Shown here piece after piece: positions 47,501-58,400 of a stretch of 64,000 bases of DNA. Each line of letters begins with the position of its first letter. Position 1 is the stretch's first letter. The stretch comes from Notospermus geniculatus (Eukaryota > Nemertea > Pilidiophora > Heteronemertea > Lineidae): contig NMRB01000143.1 in assembly GCA_002633025.1 (NCBI GenBank), positions 1-64,000 on the forward strand, given 5' to 3'. The notes under the pieces are model-generated. The model was given only the letters and a program-made list of their open reading frames with translations, was not told the DNA's origin and ran no database searches. A program made the position numbers and the translations under genes.

Positions 47501-50500
47501 AAAGACCTGGACAAATCAAGAAAGCATGAAACTGGTTATGAAGAATTACTGTTGCTTTTCTTGGAGATGACAAGCGGTCATCCTTTTGTTGTTGATTTCA
47601 GCTGTTGGCCTTGACTGACAAAGATTTGGAGAATGAGGGCTTGACTTGTGGTGCACGGAAGAAACTTCTCGGCGAGATTGAAAAGTGCAAGTGAGTAGGA
47701 ATCGAAGCATATTAAGACAGCTTTTTCTGGTACCAAACTGTGGAGAAATAAACGGAGCAAAATTTTGCATCGTGCAGAGCAGGAAGAAACATTTCTCACT
47801 CATTTCAAAACCGTTCTCTTCCATTTTCAGGAAAATGTTGAGCAATACAAATGGAATAATCCAAGATTCTGACAGCTGCAGCACGTGCACGAGTCCTCCC
47901 TCTCCGACGACACACTCCTGGCATACTCCACCGACCCATCGCCCACACCTGCCGCGCTCCAACACCCATATGATCTCGCCCACTGCCATTTACTCGAACT
48001 CGAACGCTAGTAGCGGCGAGACGTCGTCATCGTCGGAGTATTCGAGTCCATCAGCTAGTCCGCCGCTGAGGCGACCAAGTCAGAGTATTGAGAGTTCTGG
48101 CTCAGATGAAAATGAAAAGGGTGAGGATTTTTCTCGATTTTTCTCATCCGGAGGTGTAATTCAGAATTGACTGCGAGTTTGAACTGCATGTTTTCTGTGA
48201 GATTTCCATGCAGACGAATCACACATCTCATTTCTCGCCATAGATTCTCTCCGTGTACCACTTGTTGCCCTGCCGCGGCCTGATTATGCACCTAACAGAA
48301 GATATCCGTATATCATACCATGTGAGCGACTTCTTCATTCATCGCTTGATGATTGAACTGCAGCTCGTGTTTGGTGGTTTTTGCCTGTCTGTGGCCTGTA
48401 GTTTATAGTTATCATGTTGACGTCTGCTTGCTTTTGGTTCTCTTTCTTCTGTGCGTGAGTGGTGGCTATCTGTTATCAACAACGGTAGAGGTGTCATCCG
48501 ACTTTACACTTTAACCCAGTCTATCCTGAAACCTTTCAGTAGAACTCAGATGAGCTGCTCATTCAGCGCTACAATCTGAGCATTTCTGACCGGTACCCAT
48601 TTATACACCTGGGTGGAGAGAGGCCAGTGAGTGAAGCAAAGAGACTTGCCGAAAGTCTCACGCCCAGTGGGATTCGAACCCGGGATCCTCTGACCACTAG
48701 TCGGAGGCCCGAACCACTACACCACTGTGGCTCCTCGAGTGGCCATTGTAGCTACTATTAGTACTAAGATTTTCGGTTCTTTTCTTTAGTGTTAGGGAGT
48801 TTGAGCACTGCAACTTATAACATACGTGACCCGTCACAACAAATCAGGTATTATGTCACACAGGATGTGAACCAGGATGAACCAAAATAACTCCATGGGA
48901 TAAAGGAAGAAATGTAATCACTCAGATTTTACAAAAGACAGACAATACGCCTAGGCCTGCTGAAATTGACAAAACGTTGGTCTCGACCTGCCAACTTCAG
49001 AGTGATTTAGTACTCATTTTGTGGTGACGGGTCACATATACTTATAAATCGTTTTGCTATCATAGACAGGATTTCCAGGTCGTGATGTCAGGACGCTGCC
49101 ATGGCGTCACGAACGTAATGCACCAGCGTCGCGTACAAAAATACACTTCATGACGTCATGATGACATCATAATGACAAAATGTTTGCTACTGAAGTGGTT
49201 AACACATATCTTTGTGTGGACATCCTCCAAATCAATCGATACGATAAGATCCAGATCTCAAACTCTTAATTGTGTTCAGCATGATTTGCTTCCTCCTCCT
49301 CCCCAAGTTTTCGTCTCGGCTGCATTGTTATGTGGTTTCTTGGTGTAATGCTTAGTTTCTTGTGTGGAAAAATTTGGGCAAATGGACCGGAAATGTACTG
49401 GATCAGTTTGGCAGTGATCATCACTTTGCTCACTGGAACTCGTGTGTAGTGATGACCCTAATGACTGCTGATGAGTGGTATGAACACTCAGATACCGGTC
49501 GCATCTAAAACTTTGTTTTAAATGGGGTATTTTTGTGGTCATTAGCAAAAAATGTAAAATTTCTCATTTTCCTTGCAGATTCTGAAAACAATGGTCACAT
49601 TCAAAAACAGGTGATTGACCAGCGCCCGATAAGTAACCTCCCTGGGATGGTGAATGACACTCGTTTTGTTGCCATGCAGCCACATTTGCCACCGGAAGAG
49701 ATGAAATTAGCACCTGATGGAGCAGCGCACGTGATAAATTCTAGGACCAGCGGGTATACGTCTGACCCAACACCTCTGATACCGGGGAATTATCCGTTGC
49801 CGCCGCAGAATATTCCTTCTCCGAGGCCTCAGTTCAAACCGCTGCCGTTGATCAACCCTAATGGACCCTACCCAGTCAACATGTCAAACAGCATTGTCAA
49901 TAATAATTCAAATTCGACAAGTCCTGTGCCTGGGCAGTTGCGGCCACCGGTTCCAGAGGTTTACCAGGGTCAGCATGTGCCTCACAATCTACAAATTCCG
50001 CTCGTGCCCATGTCAAATGTACCTATAGACAATATAAACAAACAATATATGGCAGTGCATGATACAAACAGCATACCCAGGCCTAATTCACAGCCGAATG
50101 TCGGCGAGCGGCCGCTGAATGTTCCGAGTCCAAGCCATATGAATAATGGATCATATCCACCTCAAGTTATGGGACAGCTAGTCACGGATAACAACGTGAA
50201 CAATAAGGGTAATACAGTGGCCCTGTCGTCACCGAATATGGCCTACCCTGGCGCTGTTTTTCATACATCTGTGAATGCGAACATGCCGACAACAACACCA
50301 CCTGTGCCATACAACCCGTCTCAAGCGCAGACGCCGCCTTCACATACGCCACCGTCGCATACGCCGACGTACAGCGGTTGCAGTATGTGCGGATGTAGTG
50401 GCGACTGCAACACAACTGTAACATCGACAACACATGCGCCGTTGACTTACTTCAGGTTGCCTCAGAACGTGCCACCACATTTGGGGATTTTCCCAAATGT

Positions 50501-51279
50501 CCATGTGCCACCCCCATATATGGTGCCAACGTCGAACGGACTCATAAACCCACAGCATAACATGCCGTACCCACCTTTAAATTTTCCAAACGGCGTTGCG
50601 CCAGAAGTTTTGTATCCGTTCACCTTCATGGGAGGACATATTCCACCACACTTGGTCGCCCAGATGCAGGGTGTGCCGTTCATTGCCCAGTGCGAGACTA
50701 ATCAGCCGGTGAATGGACCGAAGATCGTAAAGACTATCTCGTGCTATAACTGCGGTCAGAGTGGACACGGGGCAAAGGAATGCAAGGAGCCCACCATGGA
50801 CTCGATCACTCATACAGGTAATGAGATTGTCAAGCAGCACAAGGATCTAGTCCAGTTCCGGTCCGTAAAAAATTGATCAAATGGACTTCTCCATTAAGGT
50901 ATCCAGTCTGTTTGCTGACGGACCAGAATTGGAGCAGATCCAAGTGCCACTGATCAATGTTTAAGAGGTTTTGAGTGTGATTCCTGTTAGATTTCAGTGG
51001 ACGATCCTGTCCTACATTAAAGGCCAATAGCTGCAATTGTGGCCAGCAGGAAGATGGCCACTCGAAGTAAGAGCTTCATCATGTACTACCAAGTACACTT
51101 TAGTATGGAGTGAAGCTGTTGGTTCAATCAACCATGCCCCACCGGTTCTGTACCATTGGAGTTCAGCAACATGCAGTGGCAAAAGAGTTCGAGCAGGCTC
51201 ATTCATGAGTTTCTCTTTCTTTTCAGGTCACTTCCACCTAAACTTCCGACCAAAGACAGACGTTGAAGACAATCGCTGA
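32553..51279 (+). CDS. ZCCHC14: ZCCHC14/ZCCHC2 orthologue: PX, SAM and CCHC zinc-knuckle protein
   Basis: Fifteen exons: 32553-33062, 36494-36530, 37432-37505, 41705-41776, 42649-42715, 43635-43707, 45180-45340, 45713-45811, 46741-46822, 47059-47275, 47602-47690, 47831-48120, 48244-48321, 49579-50817, 51227-51279. Phases agree throughout, giving 1,046 residues. The N-terminal block (GLLHMCLPCEHRFLGSVLED, KDYHYLRDAEIK) closely matches vertebrate ZCCHC14. Next come a PX domain, a Ser/Pro linker, a SAM domain near residues 441-495, a long Pro/Asn-rich disordered part and a CCHC knuckle. Vertebrate ZCCHC14 and ZCCHC2 bring TENT4 poly(A) polymerases to RNA hairpins, so cytoplasmic or nuclear RNA-tail control is the likely role. 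Because PX (typical of ZCCHC2) and SAM occur together, this may be the single pre-duplication gene. Exon 13 is symmetrical and may be skipped. Confidence 0.9.
34721..34902. mobile_element. 182-bp MITE with AGGCCTCGTTCACA ends
   Basis: TAGGCCTCGTTCACACGGGC then ACGCGTA at the left pairs with TACACGTGCCC then ATGTGAACGAGGCCTTA at the right. The interior has further complementary GCGTATGGCGTT and AACGCCATGCG words. No coding frame. Confidence 0.75.
36108..36212. mobile_element. 105-bp hairpin MITE, 31-bp perfect arms
   Basis: AGTAATCGAACGCTGTCGTG then TTAGACACGAG at the left is followed about 43 bases later by the exact reverse complement. The perfect arms suggest recent insertion or a structural constraint. 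Confidence 0.8.
36616..36724. mobile_element. 109-bp palindrome (hairpin element) in ZCCHC14 intron 2
   Basis: CTAGTCCATCCTCAGAACAT with CAGGGGTTCTT pairs with the reverse complement around AAGAATCCCTGATGTTCTCA, and CTGGCTCCTTCGTCA pairs with TGACGAAGGAGCCAG. The loop is only about 9 bases. Confidence 0.78.
36777..36905 (-). repeat. tRNA-derived SINE fragment
   Basis: On the minus strand there is a GAGTGGTGCAACGGTTGAGC A-box-like start, then GACTCAAGACTGAGAGGTCA and the B-box-like GGGTTGGATTCCC. This is the pattern of a tRNA-related head. It shares layout with SINEs at 44727, 48548 and 62375. Confidence 0.5.
38075..38640 (+). repeat. Minisatellite, about 28-30 bp unit, roughly 18 copies
   Basis: Units of GTTGTCTCAGAGAAGGGTCG and TGGCTGCCA repeat with small changes. 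The unit length varies (28 to 32), which leaves several long open frames on the plus strand that read as repeats of LSQRRVVAASC. These are not genes. Confidence 0.9.
40134..40248. mobile_element. Inverted-repeat element, about 115 bp
   Basis: AACGTAGGAGGAAACTGACC at the left, and GGGTCAGTTTCC with GTTTCCTCCTACAT at the right, form interleaved complementary arms. No coding frame. Confidence 0.55.
41402..41605. repeat. Large palindrome centred on an EcoRI-type GAATTC
   Basis: The inner 110 bases (41450-41559) are complementary with a single mismatch: AGGCCTTTCCGTTTGACGGG, then GCGCTAAAATGTGCATGC, up to the centre AATAGAATTCTATT, then the mirror. Outer arms (GGTAGCAAATGCTTTTACTT and GTGAAAGCATTTGCTAAC) extend the symmetry to about 200 bases. 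The arms meet with no loop. Confidence 0.85.
42343..42483. other. Assembly gap, 141 N
   Basis: Lies within ZCCHC14 intron 4. The exons on both sides join in phase, so no coding sequence need be missing. Confidence 0.99.
44727..44960 (+). repeat. tRNA-derived SINE
   Basis: GAGCCGTGATAGCCTAGTGG forms an A-box region and GGTCCTGGGTTCGAATCGAG contains a B box (GGTTCGAATC). The body continues through CATGGGACAGTAATCTGAGG. The acceptor-stem ends do not pair, so it is not a working tRNA gene. The right limit is uncertain. Confidence 0.65.
47200..47690 (+). other. ZCCHC14 exons 10-11: SAM domain
   Basis: The spliced product IPAWLKQLRLHKYSDKLSKY, then EELLALTDKDLENEGLTCGA, then RKKLLGEIEKC is a SAM domain of the Smaug/ZCCHC14 type. 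In vertebrate ZCCHC14 this domain recognises an RNA pentaloop hairpin. The exon 10-11 border falls inside the domain. Confidence 0.85.
48244..48321 (+). other. ZCCHC14 exon 13, candidate cassette exon
   Basis: A 78-base exon with phase 1 borders on both sides, encoding a basic Pro-rich stretch (PLVALPRPDYAPNRRYPYII). Exons 13 and 14 both start with ATTCT in the same phase, so skipping exon 13 keeps the frame. Confidence 0.65.
48548..48735 (-). repeat. tRNA-derived SINE, nearly full length
   Basis: On the minus strand: GAGCCACAGTGGTGTAGTGG (A box), then GGATCCCGGGTTCGAATCCC (B box), then a body with CTCTCTCCACCCAGGTGTAT. This core resembles SINE families common in marine invertebrates. It lies in ZCCHC14 intron 13. 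Confidence 0.72.
48813..49047. mobile_element. 235-bp MITE with GTGACCCGTCAC ends
   Basis: ACTTATAACATACGTGACCC with GTCACAAC at the left pairs with GTGGTGACGGGTCACATATA and CTTATAA at the right. The interior lacks coding frames. A TGACGTCATGATGACATCAT-type palindromic patch follows at about 49152-49171. Confidence 0.68.
50742..50783 (+). other. ZCCHC14 CCHC zinc knuckle
   Basis: Encodes CYNCGQSGHGAKEC, a perfect C-X2-C-X4-H-X4-C knuckle that binds one zinc and single-stranded RNA. After it, splicing to exon 15 gives a GHFHLNFRP end similar to vertebrate ZCCHC14. Reading through the donor at 50818 instead gives a tail ending QFRSVKN. Confidence 0.92.
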
Positions 51280-52739
51280 GCTTCTGCATTTGCTGGCGAA
51301 GGATTTGATATTTTGTAGCGCTACCTTGATGGATGTTGTGTTATTTGACGACGATGCTATGTAATATAGCTTGGTTGTTGCAGTCGCAAGCATGTTGTTC
51401 TGAAATTTGAACAACAGGATTGGATTTATTCAAGGATTCGAGCTTACTTCTTTTGATGTGAAAATAGCGTTTATTTATAAATCGTTGGAAGGCTCGAGTG
51501 AAGATGGAATCGTGTTGAAATAGTGGAATGGGAAAGCATTTGGTGTGCTCTGTTGTTGAAAGTTCCATGAAATTCTGGCTGGAATATTTGTATTATGAGT
51601 CGTGTGTGCAGAAAGGCATTTCTTACTTCAATGTAGTTGTGGATTATACATAGTCAAAAGTACCCATTTTTTCAGAAAAATTGCCAGTATCATTTATCTA
51701 ATGTGTTCGAAGATGACTGTTGCAAAATATACATGTAGTCCTACACGGGTTTAAATGTGTCATACATTTTTTTGTGGATTTTAATAGAAGGTTCAGTATT
51801 TCTTCATAGAAGAAATAACGATGATGCATATAGAAATGTGATTTCATGGGACAAGTTTTGAATTTTAAAGAGATTATGGTGGCATTAGTAGAGGGAGATG
51901 AACTTCGAAAGTTTGTTTGGATGTTACAGATGTTCTGTGGGTAAAAGACAAGGACAATCGGGACAATGAAAGAGAGGCTCAAAAGGTTAAATTACTAGCA
52001 ATAGGCATTTGCTGACTTTGTTGAGGTGTAGATAGATGCAAATTCATATCCGATGTTTTCAAGAAATTGTGACATTTTTAGATTGTACAAAATCAGATGC
52101 TTTATTCTAATTCGTGGTAGTTTTACACTGTTTTGTTTGATTGCTACCCAGACGGCGAAACAAGGCATATTTTTCAACTGTTATGTTTTATAAGTGTAGA
52201 GTGTTATGAAAGTAAACATTGTTATATTGTGTTACAGTGTATTTTGTACTGCCTGGGAAGTCGGAGACAAGTGACGTCTGATGAATGTGGAATGTATTGC
52301 TGTCTGCTCCAAATGTATGAATAGAGGATATAGATCTTTTCTGTTTACATGCCATGCTGATGCGTAGATGAACTCCTATCAATGTATATCTCAGTTCCAA
52401 GCCAGTTTGCTTAGTTTTCCAACCATTTCTCAACTAGAATCTTAACTCTTTTCTGCCCCTTGCCTCCTGCCGGTCGAGCAAAGCACTAGTTATCAATTTG
52501 TTGTATTTAATGTGCTATTCCCTGAGAGCTGAACTCTATGACTATACTTCTTTACTTTCATTTTGCTGCGAGTGTGGAGAGCCTATCAGTTTCAACCAAT
52601 GAGATTTTGGTCCGAGACTACTTCCTGTTCCTATTTCTTCCTTCCAATTTTCCATTTATGAAGTACATGTATTTATCAATGTTTTATCTGTGTCGTCTGA
52701 TGTTGAATACCGGTAAGACCTTATTTCCATCTGAGAGCA

Positions 52740-52912
52740 GATAGAGTAACCCCATTAATAGACTCCTTTATCTGAGGGCAGATTGGGTAACCAATGGACT
52801 CCTTTATCTGAGGGCAGATTGGGTAACCAATGAACTCCTTTATCTGAGGGCAGAGTGGGTAACCAATGGACTCCTTTATCTGAGGGCAGATTTGGTAAGC
52901 AGTGGACTCCTC
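52740..52912 (+). repeat. Minisatellite, 36-bp unit, about 4.5 copies
   Basis: CTCCTTTATCTGAGGGCAGA then TTGGGTAACCAATGGA repeats almost exactly every 36 bases. On the minus strand it is open and reads as CPQIKESIGYPI repeats, an artefact of a period divisible by three. It may be inside the ZCCHC14 3' UTR. Confidence 0.9.
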
Positions 52913-53287
52913 CATGTCATTATTGTGCTCGAACGTGCCTCATATACATATGTCATCTGTATTACTTTCTTTTACATGTATGTACAACTAGCACGTTTAT
53001 GTAACTATAGTTCATTTTGTCCGATCGTTGATGTGCTGAAAAAAACTTCTCATTTCATCTCAGTAGGTAATCATCATATTGAGTATAAATGTAATAGTGC
53101 CCCTAGGTTGCCCTTCAAGATTGGGATATGATGGTGTGAATCCCAGTGACGACTGTGTATTAGGCCTAGGGTCTCTTAAGATTTTGACTACTAGGCCATT
53201 ATTATCTCCAAAACTTGTGTGATATTATGTATATAATCTGTGGCATTTCAAATTAATTTTAGTCTTCGCAGCCATTTTAGTCCTTAT

Positions 53288-53293
53288 AATAAA
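53288..53293 (+). terminator. Candidate ZCCHC14 poly(A) signal
   Basis: First AATAAA I noticed downstream of the stop at 51279, which would give a 3' UTR of about 2 kb. Nearer non-canonical signals are possible. Confidence 0.35.
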
Positions 53294-54360
53294 TGAACTT
53301 GCATATTACTCTGATCTCACTCACGTTGTCACATGACCAGAGGTCACATGACATTTCTTGCTGTACGTAGCGAGTGACACTGATTGACATGAATGTAAGA
53401 TATCATTCGGTTCTAATTATGGCTTTGATTGCTCAAAACAGCTGTGTGGGGTCTCTTTCAAGGAGGCTTCTTGGCCCAATTCATTTTGAAGTGAGCTCCC
53501 TCTTTCCACCCTGGAACACAGTCTTATTGAAGCGCTCCGCCCCTTCTTTTAGTTCATCAGAAGTAAGAACTCAACCTCGACCTAGGTAGTGTATATCAAG
53601 GCTGATGTACATATTTTGCAAAAATAGGAGATGGTCTACTGTGAATAGTTCTGCTGATAGCATGGCGAAGTTCACTCATTTCATTAAGCATGTTTTTTTC
53701 CGATGTAATTTGTTATCAAATTCCTTTCCATTTTAAAATCATGAACTAGAATGGGCCTACAAGTATGTTACACTTTTACAGTATCGGCATTTTACTTCTG
53801 TCTGTTTTTTCAAACAAATTTATTCACAAACAGTTAAGTAATTACTTTAAGTCACAAGTTGATGTCCATATGTGCATGGAGCAAGTTTTTCATATAAAAT
53901 TCATATAAAATCCTGGAAAATTATGTTGGTCAGGGAGCCCTGGTTTCGCTCTTTAAGTGCATAAGTGGGCGGTTACTGTTTCTTTCAAAAACAATGAAGT
54001 CGTTTGCAACATGCTGGATGAAGTTGTTTCTGCAGAGGTCTCAAACATAGGACAGTTTTGCATAAACTTGGCGGATCAACAAAAGATGGAATTTGGGCCC
54101 CAACATTATTTTCTTGGATATTATGGATGGATTCACTTCCTGGGCAAGTAGATGTTTTATTGAATCATGGGAAAAGTATGTTGTGCCTCCAAAATAGTTC
54201 TCATCAGCTGAGCCTTCCATTATGTGTGTGTTATTGCATCACCCAAAAAGAATTGAGGTTAACCCTATGCTGGCAAAGCCGCTTTTGTCAAAAATGAAAA
54301 GATGTGGACTAACTTGAAAGCACCTGATAGTATTCATTGGAAAGCTCTCAGTGAGCACTG

Positions 54361-54741
54361 TCAATGGGGAACCGGAGGAAGTAACGTCACGACGTGGCGC
54401 TGTGAGCGGTGCGACCGAAGTTTCTTTTTTCTAACGTTATTTCCATTTATTTCTGGCGTGAAAACAACCCTTTTGTTTCGGTCGCCTGGCATTAAAATTT
54501 ACACCATCTTGTAGCAGATGAAAATGTCTGCAATTTTGCTATGCTTTTTTCCTTAAAATGAAGACATAGATGACGATTTCGGTAACGTCTTTATCTCATT
54601 TTTTCTGTAGAAAATGTACAGGAGATTTTTTCATGACGCTTAAAACACTTAACACTTAAAACGACGTCAATGACGTCGTTTTGGCCGCACTGCTCGCAGC
54701 GCTGACCTGTCGGGATTTCCGGCACGCGGGTTCCTCATTGA
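54361..54741. mobile_element. Degenerate inverted-repeat element
   Basis: TCAATGGGGAACCGGAGGAA at the left pairs loosely with GATTTCCGGCACGCGGGTTC and CTCATTGA at the right; GCGCTGTGAGCGGTGCGACC pairs with TTGGCCGCACTGCTCGCAGC. There are several CRE-like TGACGTCA words near 54665. Confidence 0.45.
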
Positions 54742-55277
54742 ATACCTATGTGAAAGGGTTTCTGTTTGTCTTCAGAATTGGGTAGGATTGTTTGTTGTAA
54801 GTGCCAATGGCAGTGAAAGGGTTGACGGTGTTTAAATCTGTACAGTTGCTGAACAATTTTATACTGTATATTACTGGTAATTTTATGCTTCATATATGTA
54901 CAGAGGATAAAAATCTCGTTTTGTGGTTAATGGACTTGTATGGCCTGCGGGTTAGTGCAGCTCTGGGTTTTATGAACATGAACATGCATTCTTCCTCGTG
55001 ACCGAAGGGAAATCTGGCTGTAAGGAGGCCTATTCCAACAGTGCTTCAGTAGGTGCTAATACATCATTATAGCATTTCTCCTGTTTGTACGTGTTATATT
55101 TTCACAAAATTATCTGAATTGTTCGGAATGATTGCATTTGAGAGAATACTGAAAGCTTCTGACAGTATGAGATCATGCGCATGACTTCTGCTTCTCTTGG
55201 AGCAGTGGTTAAAGCTGAACTAGATCAACAAAAAGCCCCCATGCGACGAGCAAGAGAAATGCTAACGCCCTGCAAAC

Positions 55278-55449
55278 NNNNNNNNNNNNNNNNNNNNNNN
55301 NNNNNNNNNNNNNNNNNNNNNNNNNNNNNNNNNNNNNNNNNNNNNNNNNNNNNNNNNNNNNNNNNNNNNNNNNNNNNNNNNNNNNNNNNNNNNNNNNNNN
55401 NNNNNNNNNNNNNNNNNNNNNNNNNNNNNNNNNNNNNNNNNNNNNNNNN
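55278..55449. other. Assembly gap, 172 N, at the NOB1 3' end
   Basis: The gap begins within the last visible NOB1 exon. The NOB1 stop codon is not seen and presumably lies here. The frame that reopens beyond the gap (55225-55277) does not resemble the NOB1 C-terminus. Confidence 0.99.
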
Positions 55450-58400
55450 TCTCTTCCCCTGCCGCTTCTTATTCTGATTCTGGCGCCCCCTATTTTTGAT
55501 CCCTAGTTGTGCGGCACGACTCGTGACGTCATTGAGAGCAAATGGTGACACGTTGGCCTCGTAATCGGCACTGAAGACGTCTGTCTTCTGAAGAGCTTTC
55601 CTTGGGGGTTTCTGCTGTGGGAGAGGTTGATCTGCTGTCAGGATTGGGTTGCTGCTGTGTTTACCACCTTTTGGTGCTGGTAACGATTGCTGAAATGTAA
55701 ACATAACTAATCATTTCAGAATAAATGGCAAAACAAAGTAGCCTAAAGCATGGCCTGCAGCAAGAGACAGGCTAAGGCAAGAAAAAACTGTGTTCTGATC
55801 ATATTTCAGCAGGCAAGAGAGCTTCAAATTTGTGTTTCAGTGGCCTTGGATTCAATTCTTGGCAAAGGGAACACTCTGCTGATCATTTTCAGTTGAATTT
55901 TTATGCAGTATCAACATACATTCATTCCCCGAGTCGTGGGTGCTCGTCTCTTAGACATGAAGTACTGAATCGAGCCATCAGCAGCAACAGTCATTGAGAC
56001 TTTCCGTAATGTGTCATTGCCACAATTGGGGCAGAACTTCAGGGTCATACATGTGGTTATCCTGAAAACGTAAGATGATTTATCAGAAAATGTTCTGAGA
56101 TCGAGACTGAAACCAAAGTCAGCTAAGTTCTTCAGTAATTGAATTTTGAAAAGAGAATATGAAGAGCAACCAAACCTAAGTTTGGAAGCCAAATACCGGT
56201 AGATGTTTGATCCAAGCCATGTTATCTGAAGTCTACCGGTATACTCACTTGGAACAAGCATAGCACCTCAATACATAGTTCTTCGTCCGTTTTATCAGCA
56301 TTCCATCAACAGATATAACATTTAAGCCCATCTGTAGAAGAACGTTCTGAAAAGGAAAAGAGTCGTGGCTAAACAGGGACAGGTTCGCTGCAATCCCTTC
56401 CATATTGAGTGATTAAGGAGCAAACCCTCTCCTGATCCATTGCAGGTTACTTGCAGAGATGAGGCTGCTGTCAAATTCCGTCGCACTTTGGTTAAGTTTC
56501 CACTTACCTGCATCGCAAAGTCCGTAGTCAAACATCCAACAGTAACCTTTCTCTCCTCCTCATTCACATTCTTCATGGTCTTCTTGACGCTTGCAATGTT
56601 CTGTGGCGTGATCCATCCATCCTCATCATCCTCCTCCTCTTCATCTTCTTCTGATTCAGATTCCTCCAACAGTTCGTCCTCAGGAACAACATATCCATCA
56701 CCAAATCGATTCACCGCAACCGTATCTAATTCATTATCGACCTTATTACCAGAGTCTAATCTTGATTCTTCACCTTCACGAACATCTCCAACATCCCCAC
56801 CTGACTCAATTCTTTCCTCACAATCCTCATTCGATATGGTTGCTTTTTTGCTATCACAAATAGGGGTTCTAGAAATTTTGGGGTCCTCATGAGCCACGCC
56901 AGAGCCAGCAATGTCACCTGTATCAGAAGTATCTACTTTTACTGTTGAAAGTGAATTGTCCTCCCCCTCTAGACTACCACGACCTTCAGTACCATCCACG
57001 GCTTGGGATTTCTCTGTATCCCTTGCATCTGTTTCCCTGCTTGGTTTTAGATCATCATCCAAATTACTACATTCTGTGGTGTTCCGTGATCTCTGATCAA
57101 CCTGAAAAACCCAGCATATTTGAAATCTTTCATTGGAAGACCCAGTTTATCTACCTTTACTTTTGCTTATTTGAAATTTCAAAGTAACTTGACACCTAGA
57201 AAATGCAGACAGTACTAATAATTGATCATTCAGAATGAACTACGCCTAGCGCCAAAGTTTCAGGAGCGTGTGACTGTGAGTTAAGGACAATGTCACTCAA
57301 GACCACTGATGACATCAACCTTCAGCCACTGACAGAAGAGGTACCTTTTTAGGTCCAAGGTAGAATCCAGCCACATCGGTTGCTTTGTCAAGGGTCTTCC
57401 TTGTTTCAGACCAAACTGCCTGAAAAATAAGAAGCAGCAAAAGTAAGTCAGTGAATGAGGGAAGTCAGAATCGCAAGGAGAGTACGCCAGAATATCCTTG
57501 CCTTACCTTTCTCTCTGGAACTGTCTTGATATGACTGTCACCAACGAATTCTTTCTCCAACATGTATGTCACAGCGAGAACTCTGATATCTGTTGCAGAG
57601 AGACTGCGATAATCACCAGTTTTCTTAGCGAATTCGCTCACTGAAACAGATAAAGAGATAGCTGGTTTCCTTATAGATCAGAGAATGTTGATGGTCAAGT
57701 ACCGGTACGGAGAATGGATATGCCTGATAGTGACATAAGATGCTGATATTGATAATCAAATTGTTATTCTTTAAAATATGATGATATGAATATGATGCTC
57801 ACCAAACTTCACAGCCTCTGCCGATGGTTCTCTCACTTTGATCTCATATGGTAAAACTTGCAGCCTCTGCTTTGTGGCATTGTCACGAATTTCACCCACA
57901 ACATCTCTCAGTGTGTAGATATTCTCACCAATTTGCTAGAAAGAAGTTAATGGTTTAAAATGCTTTCGATCATCACATCGTGTTGGAAAACAGGGGCCAC
58001 ATTTATGAAGCCTTCGCAACTTTGCGTTCATTGTAAGGCAGTCATTGAACAATAGGGCATGTGCAGCCAAACAATAGATTTGCGTGAATGCAAAGTTGCG
58101 AAAGGCTTCGTAAATATGGCCACTGGCCTTTCAATCATCATTTTCTATCTGACATGTCTGATACCTAATGGCACCCAACTAGGTAGGCTAATGGAGTAAT
58201 GGCAATGCAAATGTCACGATTGTTAGCCCGGCCACCTCACTCAGCTTATTAACCACAGGGGGGCAGGGCCACAGGCTCATAGGCCTATCCGACAATAATA
58301 GGCAGGTCACACATGTACATCTCAGTAGGCCTATGTATTCGTCCGAAAATAGATTACTAGGCTACAACATAATATTACAATATCGGACGTTATTGCCCCA

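Larger units (their letters stand above)
51280..55277. other. ZCCHC14 3' UTR and region up to NOB1
   Basis: No coding exon could be supported. It contains the minisatellite at 52740-52912, a candidate poly(A) signal at 53288, and an inverted-repeat element at 54361-54741. The rest is AT-rich unique-looking DNA. Confidence 0.55.

Noticed and set aside
52740-52912. Possible CRISPR-like array
   Set aside because: The 36-base repeats are directly contiguous with no unique spacers, in a eukaryotic 3' flank.
55225-55277. Continuation of the NOB1 frame beyond the gap
   Set aside because: The residues do not look like the NOB1 C-terminus, and N-filled frames cannot show continuity.
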